Shown here piece after piece: positions 7,463 through 15,728 of a stretch of 64,000 nt of DNA. The DNA comes from Dyadobacter soli (GTDB taxonomy: Bacteria; Bacteroidota; Bacteroidia; Cytophagales; Spirosomataceae). The notes beneath the pieces are model-generated. The model saw only the letters and a program-made list of their open reading frames with translations. It made no database searches and had not been told where the DNA came from. Position 1 is the first letter of the stretch. Every line of letters starts with the position of its first letter. The position numbers and the translations under genes were made by a program. The stretch is taken from assembly GCF_900101885.1 (NCBI RefSeq), contig NZ_FNAN01000002.1:1-64000 (forward strand), written 5' to 3'.

Positions 7463-9463
7463 ATGAAGAGAACTCTACCAATCTGTCTGTTACTACTCCT
7501 ACTACTATCCGCGCATCGCATTTTTTCACAGGTTGTAGTAACATTTCCAACCGAACGTGCGGTCTTTCAGCGAAACAATGCCAACGAGGCCGACGTATAT
7601 ATAGGAGGGTACATCACGCAGGCGTTCCAGCGGGTGGAAGCGCGCCTCACACCGCGCGTACCGGGCGAAGGCGAGCCGCTTCCGTCGGATGGCAGCTGGC
7701 TCACACTCGATAGCCAGCTTTCCGCCGGTCAATTCTTCGGTTCTGTGCATTTGAAAGGCGGCTGGTACCAACTTGAAGTGCGTGGCGTCACATTAGGCGG
7801 CAGCATTTCACCGGTAACTACGCTTGCACGCATGGGCGTAGGAGAAGTATTTGTGGTGGCAGGCCAGTCCAATGCGACAGGCGGCGATTCGAACCCCAAC
7901 GGCCCCGGCGCTGCACACGACCAAGTCAACAGCGTGAACTTCCAGAATTTCGATCCGGGTTCGGCGAGTATTACCCCCTATTCTAATGTTCAACTCCCCT
8001 GCCCCGAGTTTGTACACCTCGATGCGAATGTCAAAACAGCGCCTTTTGGTAACTATGCCTGGTGTTGGGGATCTTTTGGGGATAAGATTTATCAAAAATT
8101 CCATGTTCCCGTCATGATTTTCAACGGCGGCTGGTCGAGTACCGGCGTAGATAACTGGAAACAAAGCGTCGATCCAAACGGGGTTACCGTCAGCGCATTC
8201 GGATACACTTTCCCGGCAGGTCTGCCGTTCGGGCATTTGCGCCTTGCATTGAATAATTATATTGCGCAACTCGGCGTCAGGGCTGTGTTGTGGCATCAGG
8301 GCGAGACGGACAACTATATGGAACAGTCCGGCGATAATACCTACAACCGCTATTTGTCGTCGTTGTGGGACGTCATCAATGCCAGCCGGAACCTTACTGG
8401 CAAGCCCAACCTGGCCTGGGTGGTAGCCAGGGCTTCACGATTTAATGTCAACGGCGCGACCCGCGTTTCGGCCAATGTGGTGAATGCGCAAAATGAGCTG
8501 ATCAACAATGACGGTTTGTACTCCAACGTGTTCCAGGGGCCCGAAACCGATCCGTTTTATACCATTGAATACCGTCACGACGAGGTCCATTTCCGGGGAG
8601 ATGGCGTTACCCCTTCACCCGACGGGCAGATTTATTCCGGGCTGATCCATCTTGCAAACTTCTGGGCTGATAAAATCACGCCCGATTTTTTGAATCAATC
8701 CAACCCATATGCAGCCACGTCTCCGCCGGTTGTGGATGCCACCTACGCGTCGGGCGGCTCGCAGACCACATTTACGGGCCCTTCGTTGCCGGGCGACCAT
8801 CAATACAACTGGCTTATGAGTGATGATTGCAACAACGTGCAAAACACCTCGCAGCAATGGACCGTCGGAGCAGGACTATACAAATTGAAGGTAATCGATC
8901 CGAATCGCAACACGGTTTATTCGCCTGCATTGAATGTCACCGGCACCGCGCTGCCCGTCACCTGGCAGTCATTCAACGCGCGCATGGCCGCCAACGGGCG
9001 CGTAACACTCGACTGGGCCACCGCTTCCGAAATGAATGCCTCCCATTTCGAAGTGCAGCGGAGTACCGATTCCCGCGCATTTACAACCGTTAGCATTGTG
9101 AATGCTGCCGGAAACTCACGGAACACTTCGTCCTATCATTATGAAGAAGAATTTCTTCCCAAAGGAATGTACTACTACCGCTTAAAAGAAGTGGATGCCG
9201 ACGGCCAGTCCGATATGACCCGCATTGTAAGCGTTCGGGTTGAAGGAAATGAAATGGTACGTGTATTCCCCAACCCCGCAACGGACATGCTCGTCGTTGA
9301 ATCCGGCAATGCTTTGAACCGTATCGATATTTTTAACAGTGCTGGAAAGCTGGTACAAAGTACTCAAACGGGTGAAAAAGCCATTCGTTTAAACATCGCT
9401 AACCTGCCGAAGGGGCTGTATGTGGTGTCGGTTGATGGGCGGGAGCTAAAAATTGTAAAATAG
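7463..9463 (+). CDS. T9SS-exported SASA-type (sialate O-acetylesterase-like) carbohydrate esterase
   Basis: A 666-residue exported enzyme. Signal peptide residues 1-22. The SGNH/SASA esterase domain spans about 125-400: nucleophile block 'VVAGQSNATGG' (Ser136), Gly/Asn block around 'VLWHQGETDNY', and catalytic Asp/His in 'YRHDEVHFRGDG'. Family enzymes remove O-acetyl groups from sialic acid or from xylan and other plant polysaccharides. The middle part is Ig/fibronectin-like ('LDWATASEMNASHFEVQRS'). The last ~70 residues form a type A type-IX-secretion sorting domain ('VRVFPNPATDMLVV...GLYVVSVDGRELKIVK'), so the protein should cross the outer membrane and be surface-bound or released. No carbohydrate genes lie nearby. 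Confidence 0.9.
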   Translation: MKRTLPICLLLLLLLSAHRIFSQVVVTFPTERAVFQRNNANEADVYIGGYITQAFQRVEARLTPRVPGEGEPLPSDGSWLTLDSQLSAGQFFGSVHLKGGWYQLEVRGVTLGGSISPVTTLARMGVGEVFVVAGQSNATGGDSNPNGPGAAHDQVNSVNFQNFDPGSASITPYSNVQLPCPEFVHLDANVKTAPFGNYAWCWGSFGDKIYQKFHVPVMIFNGGWSSTGVDNWKQSVDPNGVTVSAFGYTFPAGLPFGHLRLALNNYIAQLGVRAVLWHQGETDNYMEQSGDNTYNRYLSSLWDVINASRNLTGKPNLAWVVARASRFNVNGATRVSANVVNAQNELINNDGLYSNVFQGPETDPFYTIEYRHDEVHFRGDGVTPSPDGQIYSGLIHLANFWADKITPDFLNQSNPYAATSPPVVDATYASGGSQTTFTGPSLPGDHQYNWLMSDDCNNVQNTSQQWTVGAGLYKLKVIDPNRNTVYSPALNVTGTALPVTWQSFNARMAANGRVTLDWATASEMNASHFEVQRSTDSRAFTTVSIVNAAGNSRNTSSYHYEEEFLPKGMYYYRLKEVDADGQSDMTRIVSVRVEGNEMVRVFPNPATDMLVVESGNALNRIDIFNSAGKLVQSTQTGEKAIRLNIANLPKGLYVVSVDGRELKIVK

Positions 9464-9513
9464 TTGCAACAAGGCACGCGCCTGCCAATACATCCACTTA
9501 AATCCAGATAACT

Positions 9514-10146
9514 ATGTTTAATAACATTTTACAAAAGCTAAACGACTACAACACGCTAAGTTTAAACGCCGGAGGACCTCTTGCGCCTCTTTTCACGCTC
9601 TCTACGGGCGAAAAGGGTGATCCCGCGCACCTGGCGATACTTGAATCTAAAATCGGTCGGCCATTGCCGCCCGACTTGAAAGAATTTTACAACACTGTCG
9701 GCAATATTAAAAGCAACAGTTTGAATGAAAACAACAGCATTGACTTTTTTTCCACCAGCTATCTTGTCGAGAAACTCGATGATTCCGACAAATGGGAAAA
9801 AATCGTGAGTCTTGGGCTCCTCGATATGATAAAACACAGCTGGGGTAATGACAGGGAAGAAATTGACGAACTGTCAGCAAATACCAGGGACCAAATCAAT
9901 AGCCGGTACATTTGCTTCGGCTGGTTCAGAACCGATGACAACCTTGAATCTGCGAATTATCTTTATTTTGACCAGGATGGAAAATTTGGTTCAGTCCCTT
10001 ACCATCAGGACGACTTTGACGATCTTTTCGTCAACTATATCAAGCCTATGCTTAATACCAGTCCGGCTTCAAAGAGTTTAGAAGATTTGATCGTTGAGTC
10101 CATGGAAATAATTATTGACTTGAAAGGTGAAGAATTAGACGGTTAG
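9514..10146 (+). CDS. SMI1/KNR4 (SUKH)-family protein
   Basis: A 210-residue acidic cytoplasmic protein. 'LAILESKIGRPLPPDLKEFYNTVGNI' is the hallmark N-terminal SUKH motif (a helix, G-x-x-LP-x-x-(F/Y)), and 'YICFGWFRTDDN...YLYFDQDGKFG' is the typical central strand pair. Bacterial SUKH proteins are often immunity proteins against polymorphic or contact-dependent toxins. No toxin gene is next to it, so it is either an orphan immunity gene or a housekeeping SUKH member. It starts 50 bases after the SASA gene and ends before a very strong terminator hairpin at 10194-10235. Confidence 0.8.
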   Translation: MFNNILQKLNDYNTLSLNAGGPLAPLFTLSTGEKGDPAHLAILESKIGRPLPPDLKEFYNTVGNIKSNSLNENNSIDFFSTSYLVEKLDDSDKWEKIVSLGLLDMIKHSWGNDREEIDELSANTRDQINSRYICFGWFRTDDNLESANYLYFDQDGKFGSVPYHQDDFDDLFVNYIKPMLNTSPASKSLEDLIVESMEIIIDLKGEELDG

Positions 10147-10193
10147 CCAGGTAAGGCGGTTTTCTACAAGCTCGGTGCCCTGGCCATTACCGC

Positions 10194-10235
10194 GCCAAAG
10201 TGGCGCGTCGCACACCCGCGGCGCGCCACTTTGGC
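10194..10235 (+). terminator. 14-bp perfect GC-rich hairpin
   Basis: GCCAAAGTGGCGCG (10194-10207) pairs perfectly with 10222-10235 across a 14-base loop, and ATTTTC follows. It sits between the SUKH gene and the HtrA-like gene and is most simply a terminator, though the stem is longer than most in this window. Confidence 0.65.
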
Positions 10236-10293
10236 ATTTTCAGGCGGCTGGATAACTTTTTGAACAACCATTCTTAAACGATACCCAGCAGCT

Positions 10294-11220
10294 ATGGACA
10301 CCTTTTCAAGTATGATCATCGGCGCCGTTGATCAGATCAAAAACGCCGTTGTAAAAATCGATATATTCAAAACAATTAATGGAAAAATACGTCCGGCGGG
10401 CTCCGGCTCGGGTTTCATATTCTCCTCGGACGGGCTGATCTTCACCAATAGCCATGTAGTCGACGGCGCGGAGAAGATCATGGTAAGCCTGCTGAATGAG
10501 AACGAAATAGAAGCAACGCTCGTGGGCAAAGACCCGGATACCGACCTTGCCATTCTCAAAATATACACCCAGGGTTATTCCGTGGCCAGACTCGGCGATT
10601 CCGGCGCATTGCAGATCGGACAGTTCGTAATCGCTATCGGGAATCCTTATGGCTACCAGCATACCGTTACGACGGGCGTGGTAAGCGCACTCGGCCGGAC
10701 GTTACAGACACAATCCGGGCGGTTTGTCGATAATGTGATCCAGTCGGACGCTGCATTGAACCCGGGCAATTCCGGCGGTCCGATGATCAATACCGACGGC
10801 GAAGTGATCGGCGTGAACACGGCTGTGATCCAGGGTGCGCAGGGCCTGAGCTTCTCCGTCGACATTAATACCGCGAAAGAAATTGCGCGGCAGCTTATCA
10901 GCGACGGCAAGGTTTTCAAGGCGTACCTGGGCCTGCAATTACAGGATGTGCCGCTGAATGAACGGGTACGGCAACATCACAAGCTCCCAGATCATCAGGG
11001 AATTTTCATCACGCGCATCGAGCCGGACACCCCGGCATCCCGCTCCCAGCTAATGGAGGGCGACATTATCGTCTCGTTTAACGGTAAGCCGGTGCGAAAT
11101 TCCAATGATTTGTTCAAAGCATTAACAACCCGGGACATTCTCAGCATTACCGACGTTTCGGTGATCCGTCACACGGAACTTCTCAATTTTATTATTGTGC
11201 CTGTTGAGAAGAAGGTTTAG
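10294..11220 (+). CDS. HtrA/DegP-like S1C serine protease with PDZ domain
   Basis: A 308-residue protease. The triad is complete: His54 in 'FTNSHVVDG', Asp84 in 'DPDTDLAILKI' and Ser160 in 'LNPGNSGGPMI'. One PDZ domain follows (about 210-300; 'QGIFITRIEPDTPASRSQLMEGDIIVSFNGKPV'). Unlike periplasmic DegP/DegQ it shows no signal peptide or N-terminal membrane helix; the protein begins almost directly with the protease domain. It may therefore act in the cytoplasm, or be exported by an unusual route. The 3' end overlaps the convergent XRE antitoxin gene by 29 bases. Confidence 0.88.
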   Translation: MDTFSSMIIGAVDQIKNAVVKIDIFKTINGKIRPAGSGSGFIFSSDGLIFTNSHVVDGAEKIMVSLLNENEIEATLVGKDPDTDLAILKIYTQGYSVARLGDSGALQIGQFVIAIGNPYGYQHTVTTGVVSALGRTLQTQSGRFVDNVIQSDAALNPGNSGGPMINTDGEVIGVNTAVIQGAQGLSFSVDINTAKEIARQLISDGKVFKAYLGLQLQDVPLNERVRQHHKLPDHQGIFITRIEPDTPASRSQLMEGDIIVSFNGKPVRNSNDLFKALTTRDILSITDVSVIRHTELLNFIIVPVEKKV

Positions 11221-11539
11221 GCTCTTCCCGCAAATGACTGTAAGGTGTTTCAATCAATTTGATTTGAAGCACCTTTTCCATTTTACAGATCGTTTCCAGC
11301 GTAAGGTTCTCGGAGCCTTTCAGGATTTTGCTGATGTATTGCGGGGAGCAGCCCATGAGTTCGGCGAACTCGCGTTGCGTCATGCCTTTTGCACGTAAGG
11401 TAGACAACACTTCCAGCGCGATATCCGAAGACATGTCGAGCCAATACTCATTTTGTTGCCTCCAAGCCGCCGCCCGCACCCATTCAGTATCCCGAACGAC
11501 CTTTTCTTTCCATTTCCTTTGTGTTGCTGACGTTTCCAT
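11192..11539 (-). CDS. XRE-family helix-turn-helix protein, putative antitoxin (HigA-like)
   Basis: A 115-residue protein with an N-terminal helical extension ('WKEKVVRDTEWVRAAAWRQQNEYWLD') and a Cro/C1 HTH domain at about 40-95 ('LSTLRAKGMTQREFAELMGCSPQYISKILKGSENLTLETICKMEKVLQ'). It starts seven bases after the stop of the toxin-like gene upstream, giving the toxin-first order typical of higBA modules. The antitoxin would bind the toxin and repress the shared promoter near 12104-12119. Its 3' end overlaps the opposite HtrA-like gene by 29 bases. Confidence 0.82.
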   Translation of the reverse strand: METSATQRKWKEKVVRDTEWVRAAAWRQQNEYWLDMSSDIALEVLSTLRAKGMTQREFAELMGCSPQYISKILKGSENLTLETICKMEKVLQIKLIETPYSHLREEPKPSSQQAQ

Positions 11540-11546
11540 ATTTCAG

Positions 11547-12098
11547 TTATAACAGTTCAAAAAAACCAAATTCATCATCCTGATCTTCACGTATGTGGTT
11601 GCATACGCACGCTAACTTTTTAAGTTCTTTCAGGAGATGCGGTCGCTCATTCATTGTTCTTGTTAACTTGATTGAACCTCCGGAAATAACAAATTCGTTC
11701 ACCTCCAATCTTACTGCATAAATCCTCAGCCAACTTTTAGCGCCAGCCCCTCTTGCCTTGCACTTCTCTAATTCTCCGGGGCGTATGATAATGTTACCCA
11801 ACGGCTTGAATAACATCGAAAGATTTTCATTACCTCCTTCATTTCCCGTCTCAGCCAATTTGAAAAGCTTCCTTTCCAATCGCTTAGCCTCAATTCTGGT
11901 AACTTTTGCGGCTTCCTTCGCTGTCAAATCGCCCCAGAAAAGCTTTAAATCGGTGTGATAACTTTGGAAGAATTCTTCCAGGTATTCCATGTCACCCCAT
12001 AGTTTAAAAAGCCTTTGCAGTTCGTGACTCGTTTCGTCCTCGAATTTGACAGAATAGAGACTATCCGGCACCACTTCAAATATACGATCTATCCTCAT
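11547..12098 (-). CDS. putative toxin of an XRE-paired toxin-antitoxin module
   Basis: A 183-residue protein encoded directly before an XRE antitoxin. The N-terminal part is helical and acidic. The C-terminal part is RelE/HigB/Gp49-like: 'KSWLRIYAVRLEVNEFVISGGSIKLTRTMNERPHLLKELKKLACVCNHI' has the beta-hairpin plus 'IKLTxxMxxRPH...EL' end often seen in Bacteroidota proteins paired with XRE regulators. If it is a RelE-superfamily RNase it would cut mRNA on the ribosome, but at 183 residues it is longer than typical HigB (about 90-115). The assignment rests mostly on gene order and C-terminal motifs. Confidence 0.65.
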   Translation of the reverse strand: MRIDRIFEVVPDSLYSVKFEDETSHELQRLFKLWGDMEYLEEFFQSYHTDLKLFWGDLTAKEAAKVTRIEAKRLERKLFKLAETGNEGGNENLSMLFKPLGNIIIRPGELEKCKARGAGAKSWLRIYAVRLEVNEFVISGGSIKLTRTMNERPHLLKELKKLACVCNHIREDQDDEFGFFELL

Positions 12099-12103
12099 AA
12101 AAA

Positions 12104-12119
12104 TAAACTTATAGGTTTA
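12104..12119. promoter_or_regulatory. candidate operator of the toxin-antitoxin pair
   Basis: Imperfect dyad TAAAC-TTATAG-GTTTA (arms 5 bp, 6-base spacer), only five bases upstream of the toxin start codon. Position and symmetry fit autoregulation by the XRE protein. No exact TAnnTTTG element was found with it. Confidence 0.4.
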
Positions 12120-12356
12120 CATTCTACCTTTCATTTATTCTTGATACGACAGGCCTTTACTTTGGTAACAGACTTCTACAAGCCAATAATCAAACGGTTT
12201 TGGGGCACTTCTTTTTGATCGGAATGAAAAGATCAGGAAGTAGATTTATGCGATTGGGCAGTGTATGGGCACTTTTTGAAAGTGGATGGAATGAAAATCC
12301 CTATTTTATTTGTTGCTAACCTGTTGTAATTAGTTTGACGAAATTTTTGACAGGTT

Positions 12357-12689
12357 ATGAATTGGATTACGATTAGCAGTGAACAAGAGGTAGATCATAT
12401 TTATCAATCGGAGGATTACTCCATTATCTATAAACACAGCCCCCGCTGCGCGACCAGCCTGATGGCCTATCGGCAACTCAAATCCGAAGTGAGTGCCGCT
12501 CCCGACGTGCAAATCCCCATTTATATCGTGGACGTGATCCAGAACCGCAGAGAATCGCAGGCAATCGCCAGCAGTTTTGGTGTTGAGCACGAATCTCCAC
12601 AGATATTGGTCGTCAAGGGCGGGCAGTGCGTTTATGACGCCTCGCACGAAGATGTTTCGCTAAGAAATTCTCTTGCTTCGTTGAACTAG
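12357..12689 (+). CDS. ytxJ: bacillithiol-system bacilliredoxin YtxJ-like (BrxC type)
   Basis: A 110-residue thioredoxin-fold protein. 'DYSIIYKHSPRCATSLMAYRQLKSE' is the YtxJ active-site region: a Cys in an R-C-A-T-S context, where most relatives have TC-x-x-S. 'IPIYIVDVIQNRRESQAIASSFGVEHESPQILVVKGGQCVYDASHEDVS' covers the cis-Pro loop and the C-terminal helix. Family members (DUF2847) are monothiol bacilliredoxins that remove bacillithiol from oxidised proteins in the cytoplasm, which fits Bacteroidota that make bacillithiol. The gene stands alone. Confidence 0.85.
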   Translation: MNWITISSEQEVDHIYQSEDYSIIYKHSPRCATSLMAYRQLKSEVSAAPDVQIPIYIVDVIQNRRESQAIASSFGVEHESPQILVVKGGQCVYDASHEDVSLRNSLASLN

Positions 12690-12746
12690 GCTTTTAGACA
12701 GCACAGAGAAAGTCATAGCCCCATGTTGTTGCTGTAAATATTTTTC

Positions 12747-12778
12747 TGGAATATTTCCATTGTATAGGAAATATTCCA
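12747..12778. promoter_or_regulatory. perfect 12-bp inverted repeat (operator candidate)
   Basis: TGGAATATTTCC (12747-12758) and its exact reverse complement (12767-12778) flank an 8-base spacer. The dyad covers the space between a TTG (12760-12762) and the TATATTTG element at 12780-12787, the ideal place for a repressor. Arm centres are 20 bases apart, about two helical turns. Confidence 0.7.
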
Positions 12779-12779
12779 T

Positions 12780-12787
12780 TATATTTG
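12780..12787 (+). promoter_or_regulatory. Bacteroidota-type -7 promoter element
   Basis: TATATTTG is an exact TAnnTTTG match, with TTG at 12760-12762 as a possible -33 element (17-base spacer, slightly short). It would start transcription about 15 bases before the ATG at 12809. Confidence 0.6.
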
Positions 12788-12808
12788 TCTCATCAACAAA
12801 CAGAAACT

Positions 12809-13006
12809 ATGACGGGCTTGCATTATTCGATCGTCTCCGAAAAAATGGTATGGATTTGGTAGTATGATGATCTCGGGGGCAAGCATCTCAAAGAGTTGCT
12901 TGCGGATGATGCGGTCGCCTTTGTCAGGAGTGCCGATAATGCGAATGGCTCCAATTCAGCGCCCGTTGGAACAGATTTTTTAAAACATGATAATAGAACA
13001 AACTAG
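12809..13006 (+). pseudogene. small ORF interrupted by one in-frame TAG
   Basis: From the ATG at 12809 the frame reads 17 codons, hits a TAG at 12860-12862, then continues for 47 sense codons to a second TAG at 13004. The second part ('YDDLGGKHLKELLADDAVAF...') looks like protein. With the operator, promoter and terminator around it, this forms a complete transcription unit of about 320 bases. It is most likely a recently broken small gene. A truncated 17-residue peptide, or use of an alternative start, cannot be excluded. Family not recognised. Confidence 0.45.
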
Positions 13007-13042
13007 ACCAAGGCTTATTAACACTTCATCATAAACAGACGC

Positions 13043-13070
13043 AAAGGAGCAGCCCCAAAGCTGTTCCTTT
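13043..13070 (+). terminator. terminator of the mini-unit
   Basis: An 11-bp stem (13043-13053 with 13060-13070, one G-T pair, loop CCCAAA) ending in CCTTTTGCATTTT, 37 bases after the second TAG of the interrupted ORF. From here to 13220 I see nothing else. Confidence 0.7.
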
Positions 13071-13220
13071 TGCATTTTATGCAAGCGGTGCAATGGGAAC
13101 CGATTGCTCAGGGTCAGGTATGCACAGTTTCAATGATTAGTAGTTGAGAGAAATTATGAGTCGCTAATGCAACGTTGAAGGCAATTTCCAATCCTTGCTG
13201 CATACGAATATTAGCCATTT

Positions 13221-15638
13221 ATGAAAAAAACACTACTCAGCCTGCTAATTCTTGGACTCTCCTTTGCCGGCTTCGCTCAGACATTCACGGTAAGCGGCAA
13301 TGTCAAAAATCAACAAAATGAAACAGTTGCATTCGCAGCGGTTTCTGTTAACCATTCCAAAGATTCCACACTGGTGAAAGCCGACGTCGCCGATGATCAT
13401 GGCGCGTTCAAGATCGGAGGCATTCCCGACGGGAAGTATTTTGTGCGCATTTCGGCGGTTGGTCAGCAAATGTACCATTCGGCCGTGTTCGAGGTGAGTG
13501 GGCAGGACGTAACACTGCCCGCAATCGCATTGTCAGCCGAAGCGAAACAGCTGAACGAGGTAAAAGTAACCGGCACCAAACCGCTTATCGAGGTCAAGAA
13601 CGACCGGATGGTCTTTAACGTGGAAGCGAGCATTAATGCTACCGGTTCCAATGCGCTCGATTTGCTGCAACGCTCCCCCGGCGTGCAGGTGGATCGGGAT
13701 GAGAATATCCTGGTACGGGGCAAAACCGGCGTCCGCATTTACATCGACGGCCGGCCTTCGCCTCTGGCAGGAAAAGATCTTGCCTCGACATTGAAAAGCA
13801 TGAATTCGGCCGATATCGAGGCTATCGAGATCATCACCAACCCCTCCGCCAAATTCGACGCCGCGGGCGACCTCGGCATTATCAATATCCGTTTGAAAAA
13901 GAATGCCAAGCTGGGCACCAATGGCAACGTGAGCCTCGGCGGCATGTTTGGTATAACGCCCAAATACAATGCGTCGCTGAACCTCAACCACCGCGACAAG
14001 AAGCTGAATGTCTTCGGCAACTACGGTTTAAACCAGGGCGCCTGGCACAATACTACCTACGACGACCAGATTCTCAACCGCGTGGCCTACAACAAAGTAT
14101 GGCATGGCATCTGGCGTGACACCACACACAGTGCCAAAATCGGGGCCGATTATTTTATCAATTCCAAACATACCCTCGGTTTCAGCGCCAACGGCCGCAT
14201 CAGCAACCACAATGGCGGCGGTGAAAGTGAAACGTTCATCAGCAAACGCAACAACCTCACGGCCGATTCGCTGATCCTGTCGTCGCGGACCTCGAACCCG
14301 GAGAAAAACAAGAACCTGAACCTGAATGTAAACTACCGCTACGCCGACACCACCGGCCACGAGCTGAACATCGACGCCGATTACGGCCGGTTTTCATCCC
14401 GGGGGATCAGCTACCAGCCCAACAAATACCATTTCCAGACGGGCAGCGGCGAGCCGATCGAGCGGAATTATGTTTCGAAAACGCCGGTGGACATTACTAT
14501 CAAATCGTTCAAGATCGATTACGAACAGCCATTCCAGAAAGGAAAGCTCGGTTATGGCGTGAAACTTTCAGACGTCAAATCGGATAATACATTCAATTTT
14601 TTCAATGTATTACAAAATGTGGAGGTGATCGATACCAACCGCAGCAACCGTTTCAAATACCTTGAACGCGTGTATGCGGCTTATTTGAACTACAATGTTT
14701 CGATAGGTAAAAAGTGGGACATTCAGGCCGGGCTTCGCGCCGAACACACCAAATCGCTCGGCGACCTGACGAGCTACAAGCACAACGACCTCGATAAAGT
14801 CGATACGACTTACCTGAACTTCTTCCCTAGCGGCGCCATCTCGTTCCGGGCTTCCAAAAACCATACGTGGAACCTCAATTACAGCCGCCGCATCAACCGC
14901 CCGAGCTACCAGAACCTCAACCCGTTCGAATACCGCATCGACGAGTTGGTGTATTCCAAAGGCAACCCGTTCCTGAAACCCGAATATGCCAACAGTTTCA
15001 AACTCTCGCACGTGTACAAGGGCATCCTCACGACCTCGCTCGGGTACCGGCGCACGAAATTCCCGGTGGTGGGCCTGCGCATTCCGTACGATAGCAGCCG
15101 CACGTACTTCATCACCGAAAACCTCGATTACTCGCAGGGTTTCAGCCTCGATGTGAGCCTTACCACGCCGATCACGAAATGGTGGGAACTGAATTTCAAC
15201 ATCAGCGGCTACCATAATCTCTGGAAAGCAGCCCTGGACAACGGTGTGGTCGTCAACAACCGCACGACGGCATTCAACATGAACGGACAGAATACGTTCA
15301 AACTGAAAAACAGCTGGACGATCGAGCTGTCGGGCTGGTACAACTCACCCTACCGCCGGATCGACTACAACTGGCAGATGGGTATGGTTGACATCGGCGT
15401 TCAGAAGAAGTTCTGGAAGGATAATGCCAGTTTGAAAGCCACATTCAGCGACGTTTTCCATACTGCGCGGGGCGGCTACACCTCTGCTTATGCGGGCATC
15501 GAAACGCGTCTGCGATTCCGCTTTGAAGGCCAGATGCTGCGACTCAATTTCAGCTACCGCTTCGGAAGCAAGGAAATCAAGGCGGCAAGGAGCCGGAGAT
15601 CCGGGTCGGAAGATGAGCTGAACCGTATCAAAGGCTAA
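13221..15638 (+). CDS. outer-membrane beta-barrel TonB-receptor-like protein (OMP_b-brl_3 type)
   Basis: An 805-residue exported protein. Signal peptide residues 1-19 ('LLSLLILGLSFAGFAQ'). A CarboxypepD-regulatory-like beta-sandwich follows (about 22-105; 'FTVSGNVKNQQNETVAFAAVSV'), then a plug-like domain (about 110-230) with 'DLLQRSPGVQVDRDENILVRGKTGVRIYIDGRPS'. The rest is a long barrel ending in an aromatic strand region. The 'QRSPGVxVD...GxxVYIDGRP' plug belongs to the family usually annotated as outer membrane beta-barrel protein (PF14905). Substrate unknown. It lacks the SusC-specific motifs and has no SusD partner. No strong promoter found; a kinase gene with its own promoter follows. 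Confidence 0.88.
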   Translation: MKKTLLSLLILGLSFAGFAQTFTVSGNVKNQQNETVAFAAVSVNHSKDSTLVKADVADDHGAFKIGGIPDGKYFVRISAVGQQMYHSAVFEVSGQDVTLPAIALSAEAKQLNEVKVTGTKPLIEVKNDRMVFNVEASINATGSNALDLLQRSPGVQVDRDENILVRGKTGVRIYIDGRPSPLAGKDLASTLKSMNSADIEAIEIITNPSAKFDAAGDLGIINIRLKKNAKLGTNGNVSLGGMFGITPKYNASLNLNHRDKKLNVFGNYGLNQGAWHNTTYDDQILNRVAYNKVWHGIWRDTTHSAKIGADYFINSKHTLGFSANGRISNHNGGGESETFISKRNNLTADSLILSSRTSNPEKNKNLNLNVNYRYADTTGHELNIDADYGRFSSRGISYQPNKYHFQTGSGEPIERNYVSKTPVDITIKSFKIDYEQPFQKGKLGYGVKLSDVKSDNTFNFFNVLQNVEVIDTNRSNRFKYLERVYAAYLNYNVSIGKKWDIQAGLRAEHTKSLGDLTSYKHNDLDKVDTTYLNFFPSGAISFRASKNHTWNLNYSRRINRPSYQNLNPFEYRIDELVYSKGNPFLKPEYANSFKLSHVYKGILTTSLGYRRTKFPVVGLRIPYDSSRTYFITENLDYSQGFSLDVSLTTPITKWWELNFNISGYHNLWKAALDNGVVVNNRTTAFNMNGQNTFKLKNSWTIELSGWYNSPYRRIDYNWQMGMVDIGVQKKFWKDNASLKATFSDVFHTARGGYTSAYAGIETRLRFRFEGQMLRLNFSYRFGSKEIKAARSRRSGSEDELNRIKG

Positions 15639-15698
15639 ATAAATCTCCACAGCGCAATTAATATTAATTCTACTTGCGTTTAATGAAAATGCGTACGT

Positions 15699-15706
15699 TA
15701 TATTTG
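15699..15706 (+). promoter_or_regulatory. Bacteroidota-type promoter (TTG ... TATATTTG)
   Basis: TATATTTG (15699-15706) with TTG at 15674-15676, 22 bases apart. It predicts transcription from about 15713. Since the histidine-kinase frame has no ATG near its N-terminus, this supports the TTG at 15729 as its start, with a leader of about 16 bases. Confidence 0.65.
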
Positions 15707-15728
15707 CAGGAACGAAACCCTGCACATC

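Noticed and set aside
12864..12983. Alternative 39-codon frame starting at ATG 12864 in the mini-unit
   Set aside because: Composition is not protein-like and it does not use the predicted transcription start well; kept as an interrupted ORF instead.
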